From Neofusicoccum parvum (taxonomy: Eukaryota; Ascomycota; Dothideomycetes; Botryosphaeriales; Botryosphaeriaceae): a DNA stretch of 64,000 nt. The notes beneath the pieces are model-generated. The model saw only the letters and a list, made by a program, of their open reading frames with translations. It was not told the DNA's origin and ran no database searches. Of the stretch, positions 43,322 to 54,264 are shown one piece after another. The translations under genes and the position numbers were made by a program. The stretch is taken from the NCBI GenBank assembly GCA_020912385.1, contig CP087219.1:248001-312000 (forward strand). Reading direction: 5' to 3'. The number at the start of each line of letters is the position of its first letter. Position 1 is the stretch's first letter.

Positions 43322-43660
43322 AGCTAAGACTCTTTTTGGCGATATACAGGCCGGTTTGACCTTCCTTCCTATGATGGCGGAGGTGTCAACGGAGAAAGAT
43401 GGACTGTGAGAGCTGCGTGGTGGAAATCAAGATTTTAACGGACGCTCGGTTTCCTTATTACCATAGCCAATCCCTGCTACGTGAGCTCCACAAAAGGCTA
43501 TGCTGACGGAACACGTGGCTTGCATTGTGTGGCTGCAAATTTTTGCCAAGCAGCTGAGCTGCCTTTCGATTACGCGGCGAGGACAAGCCTCGCGAGAACA
43601 AGTTATTTACAACACCCAGGCCCCTCGTACACGTTTCGATCAGGCGCAGCACAGATAAAT
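43322..43660. promoter_or_regulatory. Divergent promoter, cullin / HET
   Basis: 339 bp between the two divergent ATGs. No clear TATA box was seen. Confidence 0.5.
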
Positions 43661-45704
43661 ATGGAATGGCTTACAAGCTCGGAGGACTTGAGTGAAGGTG
43701 AAGAGGCGTTTGATGCCGCAGCGGACGAGTTTGACGATAGCCGATCGGACGATGGAAACGACGAGGCTGATGAACAGCCCTCTCACTCATGCAGCCTTTG
43801 TCAGAAGATCACCCTGGACGTAACGCAGGCAGCCGGCGACTGGGAGAATTCTGTACAAGGATCATTCGACATGAACCTTCTCGACGCGTTTGATGCTGCA
43901 GGCCAAGGATGCGTCTTCTTTCGTCACCTGGTGGGTGCTATTTCGAGTGCGCTGAGAAAGGGCCCACAAGGCAAAGAAGTCACACAAGCAATGGATCGCC
44001 CAGAATTGAAGAGCAAGGAAATCAATCTCACCCCAAAACATAAGAAATACAACTACCGAGCAGACCTGACATTGAGAAGAAGGGGTGAAGCTTTTCGGGC
44101 TGCTCGTTAGTTGCCTCTCAATTCTCAAATGATGTGTAAGATCATAAGATGTCTGTACTGACGATCGCAATATAGCTTCACCAACCTGCGGCTCTCCCTT
44201 AGGGAATACTCTACAACATATATTCCTATCCCCGGAACAATGGGGCGAGATCAGACTCAGGTTGAGGAACTGCGACGCCGAACACATCTGGAAAGAAGAG
44301 TTTCAACCGCTAAGACTCCTTCATATACACGGCCAAAGTCATGTTATCCTGGAAACCCCTCAGCAACCAGCCGTCAGATATGCAGCTCTGAGCTATTGTT
44401 GGGGAGGAGAGCAATTTTGCAAAACAACACAAAGCAATATTGGGGATCGAAGTTCGACCGGCATGAAAATCAAGAAGCTTTCGAAAACTTTGCAGGAGGC
44501 AATCACTGTCATTCGCGAGCTCGGTATCCATCACCTCTGGGTCGATGCGCTTTGCATTATTCAAGACGACCCCATCGACAGACATGAACAAATGTCCTTC
44601 ATGCCAGAGATATACAAGAGTGCATATGTCACAATAGCCGCCTCGAGAGCTGTTGGGGCCTCTTACGGATTTCTCGAGGCTAGGCCGGCTAATGTTAACT
44701 GCACCTTGCAAAGCCGCCATGCGGATAGTACTGGATATATCTCATTTCCCATTCCAACTTCTTGGGTTGGAGCTACGGAGCCTCTCGACTCCAGAGCATG
44801 GGCGCTTCAAGAACGCCTCCTGTCTCGTCGAATTCTGGACTTTCGCTCCGGAAATCTGAGTTACTCTTGCAGCCAATGCTCGCAGAGCACATCCTGGGGC
44901 CCAACTGAGGACTCACAAAGTGCGATTGATTTTACTGCGCCATTTGATCTACAGGCCGCCCTCAGCCAGCCAAAAGCTGAATATCCAGTCAGCCTTTGGC
45001 ACTCCTTAGTTGAGGAATACAGCCGGAGAGAACTGACACGCCCTGAAGACAAGCTTGTTGCCATTTCCGGACTTGCGACGCTGATCTCTCAAAGCGAGAC
45101 TCGGTACTTAGCCGGCCTATGGGAGCCAACCGTTCTCCGCGACCTGCTCTGGGTGTGCATCAACCCCAGGCCTCGGCCAAAGACTGATAACGCGCCGTCC
45201 TGGACCTGGGCTTCAGTTGATGGGGAGGTATCCTACTTCTTCTCCAAAACAGCTTGGCGTCGGGAAGCAATTCCTTTGCGTTATTGGCATTGCAAGATCG
45301 TTCCCAGAACCAACAAAGCGTTGTACGGTGCAGTGCTGCGCCAGCCCTCCGATGAACTCCTTGTTTCAGGGTTGCTGAAGCCTGCCAGGTGGATCGAGAA
45401 CCAGACGCGCCTGGAAGACCAAGATACAGGAATCGTGCTGGATGCGTACACATATCCAGATGCGTTGGACAGAGATTTCGTGAGTGTGGAGAAAAATGTT
45501 TTCGTCTTGAATTTCTGGATGCCAGAAGCGGTAATGTCAATGTCTGAAACGCTGAGTGGCCGTATGTTGGATGCATTAGGATTCATTCTTGTACGTCAAG
45601 GAGAAGCTGATAAGTCAAGGTATCGGCGTGTTGGGCTATATCACGGCAAGAAGCCAACAGATTGGTTCACAGGCTCCAGATATACACCTGTCATCATAGA
45701 TTAA
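43661..45704 (+). CDS. HET-domain protein, 657 aa
   Basis: Two exons (43661-44105, 44176-45704; intron GTTAGT...ATATAG, 70 bp) encode 657 residues. The N-terminal 40 residues are acidic; a small Cys pair follows (CSLCQK, 44-47). The HET domain begins at about 217 with 'YAALSYCWGG' and continues 'HHLWVDALCIIQD' and 'IYKSAYVTIAAS', then 'LDSRAWALQERLLSRRIL' and 'LVEEYSRRELTRPEDKLVAISG', the extended block common to many HET proteins. This subtype (SYCWGG, WALQERLLS) differs from the SYTWGN subtype at 20-24 kb. A role in incompatibility or cell death is inferred from the family. It is head-to-head with the cullin gene. Confidence 0.92.
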
Positions 45705-46144
45705 AACATGCGTTCCATTCAATCTGTCCGTCAAACCTGATTATTAGCAGACTGCGTGTCTTTTGCTGTTTTTCTCCTTTCCTAGTTCGCGCACGTGAAT
45801 ATCCAAAAAGGTGCGTTGTAAAATTCCGAATCCTTCATATGTAAGCTTTACACCATGAGCTGGCCCCTGGTCAAGCCACCATCCCACACCATCCTTGCCC
45901 AGCCTTCGGCCAAGGCGCGTCCGTACGTCGCCGTGATATCCGGCTTTCCTTTACTAGATGGCAAGGCTAGATTCTGCATGTCGATGGCTATATTTAGCCT
46001 TCATTTCACGTGAGTGGGGGCTGATCCGGTGTGGCTCGATTCCCTCGCCCGGTTAAAAGCATGGAAAACTCACCCCATTATTCACTGGTTGTCCCAAGTC
46101 TTCACTATCCAGACCTCCTAGTCGCGCGCAATATCGCCTTTACC
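45705..46144. other. Intergenic, 440 bp
   Basis: 3' region of the HET gene and promoter of the F-box gene. Nothing else seen. Confidence 0.5.
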
Positions 46145-48086
46145 ATGGAGATTTTTGGCCCTGATCTCCTTCATTGCATTCTCAAAGAGGTAAGCTCTTC
46201 TGTTCCGGCGTGGGGTGACGTTGAGCACTAACTCGTCGCCGGAAACCAGCTTCAGGCAACACATCGTCCGAGCATATTTGTAGCAACTCTTGTGTGCAAA
46301 GACTGGCACGCTGTTGCACAGCGCATCATTGATAGCCGGATTGATTCCTTGACTATCAGCCCGGGATCTGAGGTGCGATGGACAAAGTTATTGCGGCGGC
46401 TAGAGGACAATGAATACCGTAAAGGAATGCACCGTGTTTGTGTCAAGGAAGTATACGCATCTGGAACCACGCTTGAGACGGCCTATTGCCTTACTCGTCC
46501 CTTGATTGACCGAAGACATATGGGTGAACGTTGGTTGCTCGATCGGCGCAGTGACGTCACATGGGAACAGTTGGAAATGCTCACGGAGCTGGTTTCCACT
46601 TTACCGTTTCTCTCAAGCTTCGAGTGAGTTCATTCACCATTGCTCGGTGGGTATAAAACTTATTTGACTTCCAGATGGTCCGCAAAGACACGCATCCCGC
46701 CATGTATCCTCGCAGCCCTATCTCAACGCCCCTTTTGCTCCATCCACATCCACCTGCGGGATGAACCCTCATCAAACAAGACAATTACATTTGCTGCCCT
46801 GGAGACTCCTACCAGTCTATCATCCCTTCATCTAGTAGCGCAACAGCTCGTCACTCTGTCAGTCACAATCCCAGCTACAAACTCGGCAATGCTCCTGGAC
46901 TTGGGCAACCTGATAGCTGCATCGTCGAAAACCCTGTGCAGCCTCGCCATCCACGCCGCCGGGCGCACTCGCCCCGTGTCTGCTCAGCAGTACACCACCG
47001 TCACCGACTTCCGCTGGCTGACGGACGCCGTGACCACCCCGCTCCGACTCCGCAGCCTCACCCTGCTGAACCTTTGCATGTGCGAGGTCCAGAACGGCGC
47101 GCCCATCACTAAACTCCTGTCGAACGATGGCCTCCGCTCACTCCACCTCACGTGCTCCGCGGTGCTCGATCTCCTTCCAGACGCCACCCGACTCTATCGA
47201 CTCGGGTTCCGGTGCGATCCCGGGTGCAAATGCTGGACCATCCGCGCATTTCTGGGAAGACAACGGGCACTCAGAGAACTCGATTTGCTGAACGACAGCA
47301 GCCTCGTACACGCGGGTGCGTATCAAGACCCGCGTGAACTGCTGAGGCATCTGGGGAGGACGCTCGAGGTGCTCAACACCAGAGCCGATGACAGGTGGCC
47401 GGAAGGGTGTCAGGCCAGGGCGATCGATGAAGTGTTTGCAAAGGAAGAGTTGCTGAAACTGTTGGGGAGTTGCTGCGGAAGGTTGAGAGACGTGGGGATC
47501 GTAATGCCGAGGGCGGATGCTCATGTGAGTCTCGCAGGCACTTCTAACGCCTTTGCTTTTTTTTTTTCTCTCTTTTTGAGGGCTGCGTGTTCGCTGATCC
47601 CTCCTCTTCCAGTTCGATGCGTCTTTGCAGAGCATTAAGCAGCAGCTTCCAGCAGTTCACCGCCTTCGTCTCTACCTCGAGGCGGAGAAGCCTGGCGACG
47701 GCCGTTTCCGCACGGCTATGACGCTGGAGCGAGCCGTTTCCGTGTGGCACACGCTGCGTGCTGAGCCACGGCCTATGAGGATGCTGGAACGATTGATAAT
47801 CGAAGTTGGTCCTTCCATATCGCTAGACCGCGCAGGATTCAGGGTTGAGGACATGCACTTGGCCAAGCTCTGGAGGAAATACAGAGTGGAGCTCAATGAC
47901 TGTCAAGCCGATAGTCGAATTGAAGCGTGCCTGGAGCAGATAGAAGAAATCGAAGAAAGGTATAGGCAAGAACCTGATGTTGTGCGTTCGCCAAGCCAGA
48001 GGATGCAGGAGAGCCTGCAGATGATTGAACAGACAGCACAGGCCGGGCTTGTACGTTTGGTTGCTCAGCAGATGTACACAGGTTGA
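46145..48086 (+). CDS. F-box protein, 580 aa
   Basis: Four exons (46145-46189, 46250-46623, 46675-47524, 47613-48086) encode 580 residues. An F-box-like segment occupies residues 1-46 (MEIFGPDLLHCILKEL ... VATLVCKDWHAVAQRII), with the expected 'VCKxW' core. The middle contains Leu-rich stretches (LRLRSLTLLNLCM, LRSLHLTCSAV, LRELDLLND) that may be degenerate leucine-rich repeats. The C-terminus is charged and helical. F-box proteins bind Skp1 and present substrates to SCF (Cul1) ligases. The gene lies 2.8 kb from the divergent cullin, with a HET gene between them. Introns are GTAAGC...ACCAG, GTGAGT...TTCCAG and GTGAGT...TTCCAG; the last contains a T10 run. Confidence 0.75.
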
Positions 48087-50229
48087 ACATTTGTAGCATT
48101 AATTAAGCAATGAAATGGTAGTCGAAGGAAGCCCTGGCGGCGTTCACGGTGTCGGCAGCGGCTGTTGGTGATGACGGCGAGCCGAGCAGGAACTGGGCCG
48201 TGGTCGTCTTAATTTATCCACGAGGTCGGCGTGACCCTCTATCAAAGTAAAGGTCATAGTTACTATCTATGTCAGGGTAGATCCGTGTTTCAGAACGTAT
48301 GAAGACGTGCCATTTATCTTGTCGATCCTGTAAATCAGTGTATCCAGCAATTGACGTAGGAAGGTTGCTTAGCAAGCCTACACGTATCTACTACGTACAC
48401 ACCATGATACTAGAAGACCCAAAAAGGTAACGTATGCTTATCCGACTCTACCACACATATACAATGCCCAAAGGCCATGGGTTTGATTTCAGATGGGAGC
48501 GGCTGTCCCTACTACAACGCCAACAGACCGAACACTCTTGGCCAACATGACAAACCCCAGCGCTCTGATAGAAGACCCAGGGCTGCACGTGGGAGAATCA
48601 CATGCGATATTGCACGCATAGAGCTTCTGCAGGCTGGCTGATAGCTACTCCGAAAGGGCGGACCGATCAGGCTGAACGCTTGCAGAGGGACCCACGTCCC
48701 CGGTTCACGCCCGAACCCACGCCCACGGCCTCAACGTTGCCGCTACAAGGCCCGGCGTGCTCGGATGCTCGTGCGTGAACCCAGGCAATGACGCCGATAA
48801 ACTGCGACCGCCTCTTTCAGGCGTTGCCCACGTGATGCGTGGGCGCCCACTGCGACCGGGCCTCCCGACCCACATTGGCCTCGGCGCCATATATGCAGAC
48901 GGAAGGCAGAACGCTGCGGCTCCGCGCGCTGGTAGCGGATGATGTGATGGATAGAAAGTTTTTCGAGAGCCTTACAGCCAGTTTCGTCGCAAGAAAACGC
49001 CACTGTTCGCAGCCATTTGGGGCAAGTATCCGAAGCGCTGTCTGCCACGCATTGTAGTTACTCCTGCCTACACCTCACGTCTTTTACTTATTCACGAGGC
49101 TTGACTCCCGAGTTGAAATTTTCGAACTGCAGCGCCGTGCGGGTGCGCAGGGCGGCCTCCTCAGTGTTGTGGGTCACGGGCGCGTAAACAGCATCACGAC
49201 TATACTGAACGAGGCTGAAATGTCCGCGGTGCGGCTTGTTCTCTTGAGTTTCGCAACTCGTGATGCACATTCGTACACGTGCCGGGTTTGCAAAAAATTT
49301 TAGATGGGGTTGTGCGACAATGGGTGGGTTTTGTGTAACGATGGGCGGCCTCGGAAGTAGACTTAATAAAGTGCCGTCGGCCGCAGTCTCTCGAGTTTGG
49401 TTTCTTGATGCCAATTTCCAGCTCCGGCTGTTGTTCGTGCAGCTTTCCGGCCCAGATTCGACTATTCGACCTTCAGACGCGTCCCGGATGTCTAGATCAT
49501 CTACATGTATTACATGCAGATTGAACTGCCTATCGTTGTCCAAGCGTTGCCACCCTATTCAACCGAGGTATTGTACTTTAGCCAGGCACTAGTTCTGGAG
49601 ACGTGGGTGATTTAGCTGACGTTCCGCCTTGAGGTTCTGCCTTAAGGTTCCGCCCCCCGAACCCATCGGATTGTACTGACCTTCTAGTCCCCGCCTAGAG
49701 GCGTGACTTTCGTACGCATAGCTGAAAGCTTCTAGATCTATCGCAGACCACGTCCGCACGTACCCCCATCAATGATTGCCGTTTGCCTAGTCCGTCAACA
49801 GAACGTCTCCCACAGCACCGCCGCCCGAGGCCACCAGCGCTCGGCCCCTGAGGACCCACGATCCTTCACTTTCAAGCCACAATGGGTACACCGGGACATA
49901 ATGGATCAAGTCGATTCGCCAGAACTTGGGTTGTCTTGAGGGCTAGGTTGTAAGACAGCACCATCGCCTTGTTACAGCGCTGAGGCACAGTGGTCGCTGT
50001 GGGCTCTACTGCGCGAACCCATAGAGCCCGCAAGAGTAGCGCAAGTCGGTCGAAGATTCAGAGCCGCAGCTTTCTATGCAGCCTCATGGTCTTTTAAACG
50101 CGCAAGATGAAGGGACAAGATTGGAACTATTCTTCCAGAAAGACAGCTCATGCTTGGATAGGATACTCTATACTACTCTTCTCCACGCCCCGTTCTCCAT
50201 TTATATTATCCATCAACTTCAGACAAAAT
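48087..50229. other. Intergenic, 2.1 kb
   Basis: AT-richer than most of the window. It contains a hairpin (about 48356-48381, TTGCTTAGCAA flanked by GTAGG/CCTAC) and a 13-bp tandem repeat (49621-49656). An open frame at 49543-49088 (minus, 151 codons) has no recognisable features. Confidence 0.5.
49621..49656. repeat. 13-bp imperfect tandem repeat
   Basis: gttccgccttgag, gttctgccttaag and a shortened gttccgcccc follow one another directly. Confidence 0.7.
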
Positions 50230-50907
50230 ATGGATTACCTCTCTTCTGATCTTTTTCACGAACCGAAATATCACTACATTCCTAGTAACCCGAGACCCCC
50301 TATGAACCTCGATAAAGTCGAAATACTCAAGTATCACGAAAAGTGGACAATTGGCTTCCAAGACGCCGCAATGCCTGATGACGACGAAAGCAAAGAGCCC
50401 CAGCCTTCCGAATGCGGCAGCCGTGAGGGTTCCATCGCCACAGACACAAGCCGGGACAGCAGTACTACGAACGGCAACTCTGCGCCCTCGTCCACGCCCA
50501 GAAACGTCAGCGCACCGCCCGCTGCCCAACCACACGGTTATAGCAGCGCCCACCAGCCCGACTCTCCCGAGCCCGCTTACAGGCCCCACCGCCACCGCCG
50601 TGACAGCGTCCACAGCACCACCAGCAGCGGGCCCGCCCAACCAACTTCTCCACCATGCTCCTCATCCTCCCCATCCGCCTCTGCTTTGGAATGTTGCGGC
50701 CACCGCTACGTAAACCGCCGAACCCTCCGACGCCACCAACGCGAGTCCAATGACTGCCCTCACCAGTTCCGGTTCGATCCACAAGAACGGTTCCGGTGCC
50801 GGTATTGCCCAAAGACATTTAAGCGCAAGTTTAGCGTCAAGCAGCATCTTACAGAGGTGCACGGCCTCACAAAGGCAAAGGCAAAGGAGACAATGAAGAT
50901 GTGGTAG
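50230..50907 (+). CDS. C2H2 zinc-finger protein, 225 aa
   Basis: Intronless; ATG 50230 (MDYLSSDLF) gives 225 residues. An in-frame ATG at 50107 would add 41 residues and is less likely. The middle is Ser/Pro/His-rich and disordered. The C-terminus carries one canonical C2H2 finger, CRYC-x12-H-x4-H (CRYCPKTFKRKFSVKQHLTEVH split as CRYCPKTFKR and QHLTEVH), preceded by a degenerate one (CCGHRYVNRRTLRRH with a Cys in place of the last His). A nuclear DNA-binding role is likely. Targets are unknown, and no close homologue is recognised. Confidence 0.7.
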   Translation: MDYLSSDLFHEPKYHYIPSNPRPPMNLDKVEILKYHEKWTIGFQDAAMPDDDESKEPQPSECGSREGSIATDTSRDSSTTNGNSAPSSTPRNVSAPPAAQPHGYSSAHQPDSPEPAYRPHRHRRDSVHSTTSSGPAQPTSPPCSSSSPSASALECCGHRYVNRRTLRRHQRESNDCPHQFRFDPQERFRCRYCPKTFKRKFSVKQHLTEVHGLTKAKAKETMKMW

Positions 50908-52515
50908 ATGAAGGAAAACACACCGACCGTTGAGTAAGACGATGTTGAGATTTCGTGAAGCTTGAGGCAATGGCGGTGGTGGTAAGGCTGAAAGCAGGTG
51001 GCAGGGGGTTTCCAGATGTCCTGCGCGGGTTGCCTAATCATGCTGGCGGATGTCATCGTCGTTTATGATTGGACAACGGAGTGGGCTGTCCCCTGCGGAA
51101 GTACTGGGTATGCAGCGTCCTTATTACGACTTTCACGAATTCCGTTAGATTTTCTCTTTTGCATGTTGTTTATCGGATTACGACGTTCCTTTGGCTGGCT
51201 AAGGAGAATGAATTGGGATATTAGAGGCAAGGTCATCGCAGGTGGGCGCACTGGTCTGGGAACTTTTTAAAGAAATATAAATAGATAAGTAACGGACAGC
51301 ACGGTACGGAGACCGCTTGTGCGAAGACTATCATTCTTCTACTTACGATATGCGCATAGGAGAAGAATATACACGCGTAGTAGACGTGCTAATTTGAGAA
51401 TTTGGCAATAGGCAAGCGGTTTTCTCCCGCAACTACAGTGAGCCGCGGAAAAAAGAAAAGAAAAGAGATAGAGAGGTAGCAGAGGATGTTCAAGAAGGGA
51501 GAGGGGGAGGGGGTGGAGTGTTTTGATGCTCACCTGCAATTGTTCTGAATGTGTAAAACCAACTGCGAGCGAATTGCCGATAGATGAGACTGCGTTTCTT
51601 CCATCGTGTCTTAATTAATACAGAAATACTCTACGGCTTTGATGAGTAACTCGAGAAGTAGGTGCAGCAGGTCTACAATTTGGTGCCCTTTTCAGCTAAC
51701 TCAAGAAGACCAAGTTCGTCGATAGTTCCAGGTAGTAACCCCCTAAGGAGTGTACAGATGCATTCCAGATCTTGCGTAAAGTATTCAAGCCCCTATGTTC
51801 CTCTACGCAGCTGTCATAGCGGTAAATCTCGTATGCCTTGCTGAAGAGTTTGGACTTAAAATCAACGAACTGGACGGTATTTTCAGCCAAGCCGGTGGTC
51901 GAGAAGGGATCCAGAACCATGGCAGTGCAGTCTACCTTGCGTAGCCGACCGATCGCTACAAGAGCCCCATCGTTAGCACCCAGGTTACACGGCGGTCTAC
52001 TCTGATGATCATAGGCACCAAGCTGCATGATGAACAGTCAATGGGATACATGCACGTTGGAGTAAAGACATAAGTACTTTTGCCGCACAATTCCGATCAT
52101 AACGGAGCCTTAGCAATGCAGAAAAGGCGATTTGTAGTACGAGGAACGGAACATCTCCCAAGGACTTGTCGATGGAAGTTGCCACCCCGGTTGTCTTACA
52201 TCCTCAAAACTATGACTTTCAAAACTTCTCCTGCATATTCATTTCTGAACGGCGTCTTGAAGCCGACATGGCGGTCGTATCAGATCTGATTTGTTCTGGG
52301 CAGCTGCGTTGCATCTTCAATAGAGATGAACGGAGAAAGTTACGTCTGATTGGACGTTATCAGGCTCTCTCAGGTGGAAGGCTGTCAGTATCGTGATACA
52401 GACGCCGGCTCGAATGCATTACCAAGATCCCGACCAAGGCGTCAGTGGCATGCAGCAATGTTCCATCCATCATTCCGCATCTTGTCAGAGTTTTAGCAGA
52501 TTGAGAGGTCTGACC
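50908..52515. other. Intergenic, 1.6 kb
   Basis: Between two convergent genes. Open frames at 52028-51696 (minus) and 52166-52396 (plus) look weakly protein-like but have no start context, splice partners or known motif. An A/G-rich tract (about 51446-51510) is present. Confidence 0.45.
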
Positions 52516-53286
52516 TCAGTCGTCAGCCGAGGAACTGCCTCTCCGGCTCCGATCATCGATTTCCCCGCTTTCTTCCCTTTCTTCCCTATCCCTCCCGTTT
52601 TCCATATTTTCGTCTTCGTCTTCGTCAAGCTGGTCAACTTCGTCACCCAATGGGCTTTCTCTCGGGTCCAGAAGGTCCAAATCTTCCAGCAACGTCCTGG
52701 GCGGCATTTTCCACAAACTTGTTGCGCAAACCCGATCCTTCGTGAGCAGATCGTCCACGAATTGATCCACGTACGTCAAGACGAAGCCATCCCGCATCCT
52801 GCGCTTCAGCTTCCTGTAATCTGCAAGGAGAGGCTCCAATGTCTTGTAAATATCCACGGGCTCCCACGCCAGCCTGATATAGAATGCCGCCAACGCACGC
52901 AGGTACTTGAAGTCGCCCTTCACACCGGGCGCGTGCCCCTCATCCGACTCGCCATCCTCGCGCTCCTCGTCCTCCGGCCAGTTCAGGTACGCAAGTATGA
53001 TCTCCTTCTCGGGCACCAGCTGCAGCAGCTTGAAGGCGAGGCACAGGAACGGGGTCGGCTTGCCCAGGCCGCCGTAGGTGCCGCCGACGAAGGTGAGCTC
53101 GGCGGCGCGGTCGCACAGGGTGGCGGCGTTGAGGCCGAAGCACTGCTCCTTCCAGTAGTACGACTCGATGATGCGGTCGCGGACGGCCTTTTCGAACAGC
53201 AGCGCCGGGTTCTGGCCGCGGATGAGGGCGCCCGAGTAGCCGCGGTCGTCGAGCAGCGCTTTCGCGTCGGCTTGGTGGGTTGCCAT
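52516..53286 (-). CDS. prp38: Pre-mRNA-splicing factor Prp38, 256 aa
   Basis: Intronless. ATG 53286 (MATHQADAKALLDDRG) gives 256 residues, while a further in-frame ATG at 53340 adds 18 unlikely ones. The Prp38 domain fills residues 10-195: 'GYSGALIRGQNPALLFEKAVRDRI' (in pieces GALIRGQNP and EKAVRDRI), 'SYYWKEQCFGLNA', 'FVGGTYGGLGKPTPFLCLAFKLLQL' (GGTYGG, KPTPFLCL) and 'YLRALAAFYIRL'. The tail is highly acidic (DEDEDENMEN), then Arg/Ser-rich. Prp38 is a tri-snRNP component needed for spliceosome activation. It is divergent from the GT8-like gene. Confidence 0.95.
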   Translation of the reverse strand: MATHQADAKALLDDRGYSGALIRGQNPALLFEKAVRDRIIESYYWKEQCFGLNAATLCDRAAELTFVGGTYGGLGKPTPFLCLAFKLLQLVPEKEIILAYLNWPEDEEREDGESDEGHAPGVKGDFKYLRALAAFYIRLAWEPVDIYKTLEPLLADYRKLKRRMRDGFVLTYVDQFVDDLLTKDRVCATSLWKMPPRTLLEDLDLLDPRESPLGDEVDQLDEDEDENMENGRDREEREESGEIDDRSRRGSSSADD

Positions 53287-54264
53287 GGCAAGCAGGAGGC
53301 GGCGGCGGCGGTAGGGATCGCAGGAGGGTGTGGACGGCACGTGCCCGGGCGGAGCGGACGCCTTGGGACTTGACGTGTCAAGGAGTGAGAGGAAGGGAGC
53401 GTGAGCGCACGGTGGAGCGGTGGCGCGAAAGCATGCGTAGCTTGCGCGCTGGCGAAGAAGAGCGCCGCACGGGCCTCGGCGGTGACAAGCTTCATAGGGC
53501 TGAAAAGAGCCGGTCGTGTATTATTGGTGCCTGAGGCAGCAATCTGTCCAGTGTGCCGTCGGCAGGCGTTTACCACGATCATCATTCGCTCGTTAATCAC
53601 AATCGTTCCCAATGAAATCGCGCCTATTTTGGGAGGCGACACCGTTCCCCGATCTGGCCGCTGCCCCAGGGCGACCTGGGATGTACGGATCATGCCGACA
53701 GCAAGCGAGAGTCGGCTTTTTGGGAACGCCCCTTTTCGTTTCGCCCGCCGCAGACACACATAATTGACGCATCTCCTGTTGGACTGGCACCGGTCAGTTC
53801 AGGGTGAAAACTGGCTTTTCGGGAGGCGCCCCTGAGTAATTGGTGTGGAGATGGTCGTTGATCGTGGAGACGGAGATCCGCCAGGCCGCCCGGACGTGCG
53901 ACGGCTTCACCTCACCTGGCCGGAAATGGCGCACCCACAACGCCCGCAGCGGTGCTCCAGCCGCAGACGTCAAGCTAAGGGCTCGGGTGGCTATATGATA
54001 GACTGCCCGGCTAAGTGCCAGGGTGCAACTCACCTGCGCGCCGCAGGTCGAGGAACCCCTGCTGCTGGCTGGATCGATAGCGTTGCCCGTCGCAACCGCG
54101 CGCGTCCAGCGCTTCCCGCCATGATCCAACCCACGTCATGCCGTGCAGTCCGCACGAGCAACTGACACACAGACGCGACAATCTGCTGCACATCACCTCT
54201 ACAGCTCCATCTTGATGCAAAGCATATCGTGACCATGGTGTTGCTCACAGGTGGGCAGGTCTCC
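53287..54264. promoter_or_regulatory. Divergent promoter region, prp38 / glycosyltransferase
   Basis: 978 bp between divergent starts, without a supported gene. No TATA box was noticed. Confidence 0.4.

Noticed and set aside
49088..49543. 151-codon minus-strand ORF
   Set aside because: No domain, signal peptide or neighbour logic; length alone is not enough.
51696..52396. Two ORFs of about 75-110 codons that look weakly protein-like
   Set aside because: No family recognised and no splice partners found; could be decayed sequence, but I cannot support a gene or pseudogene call.
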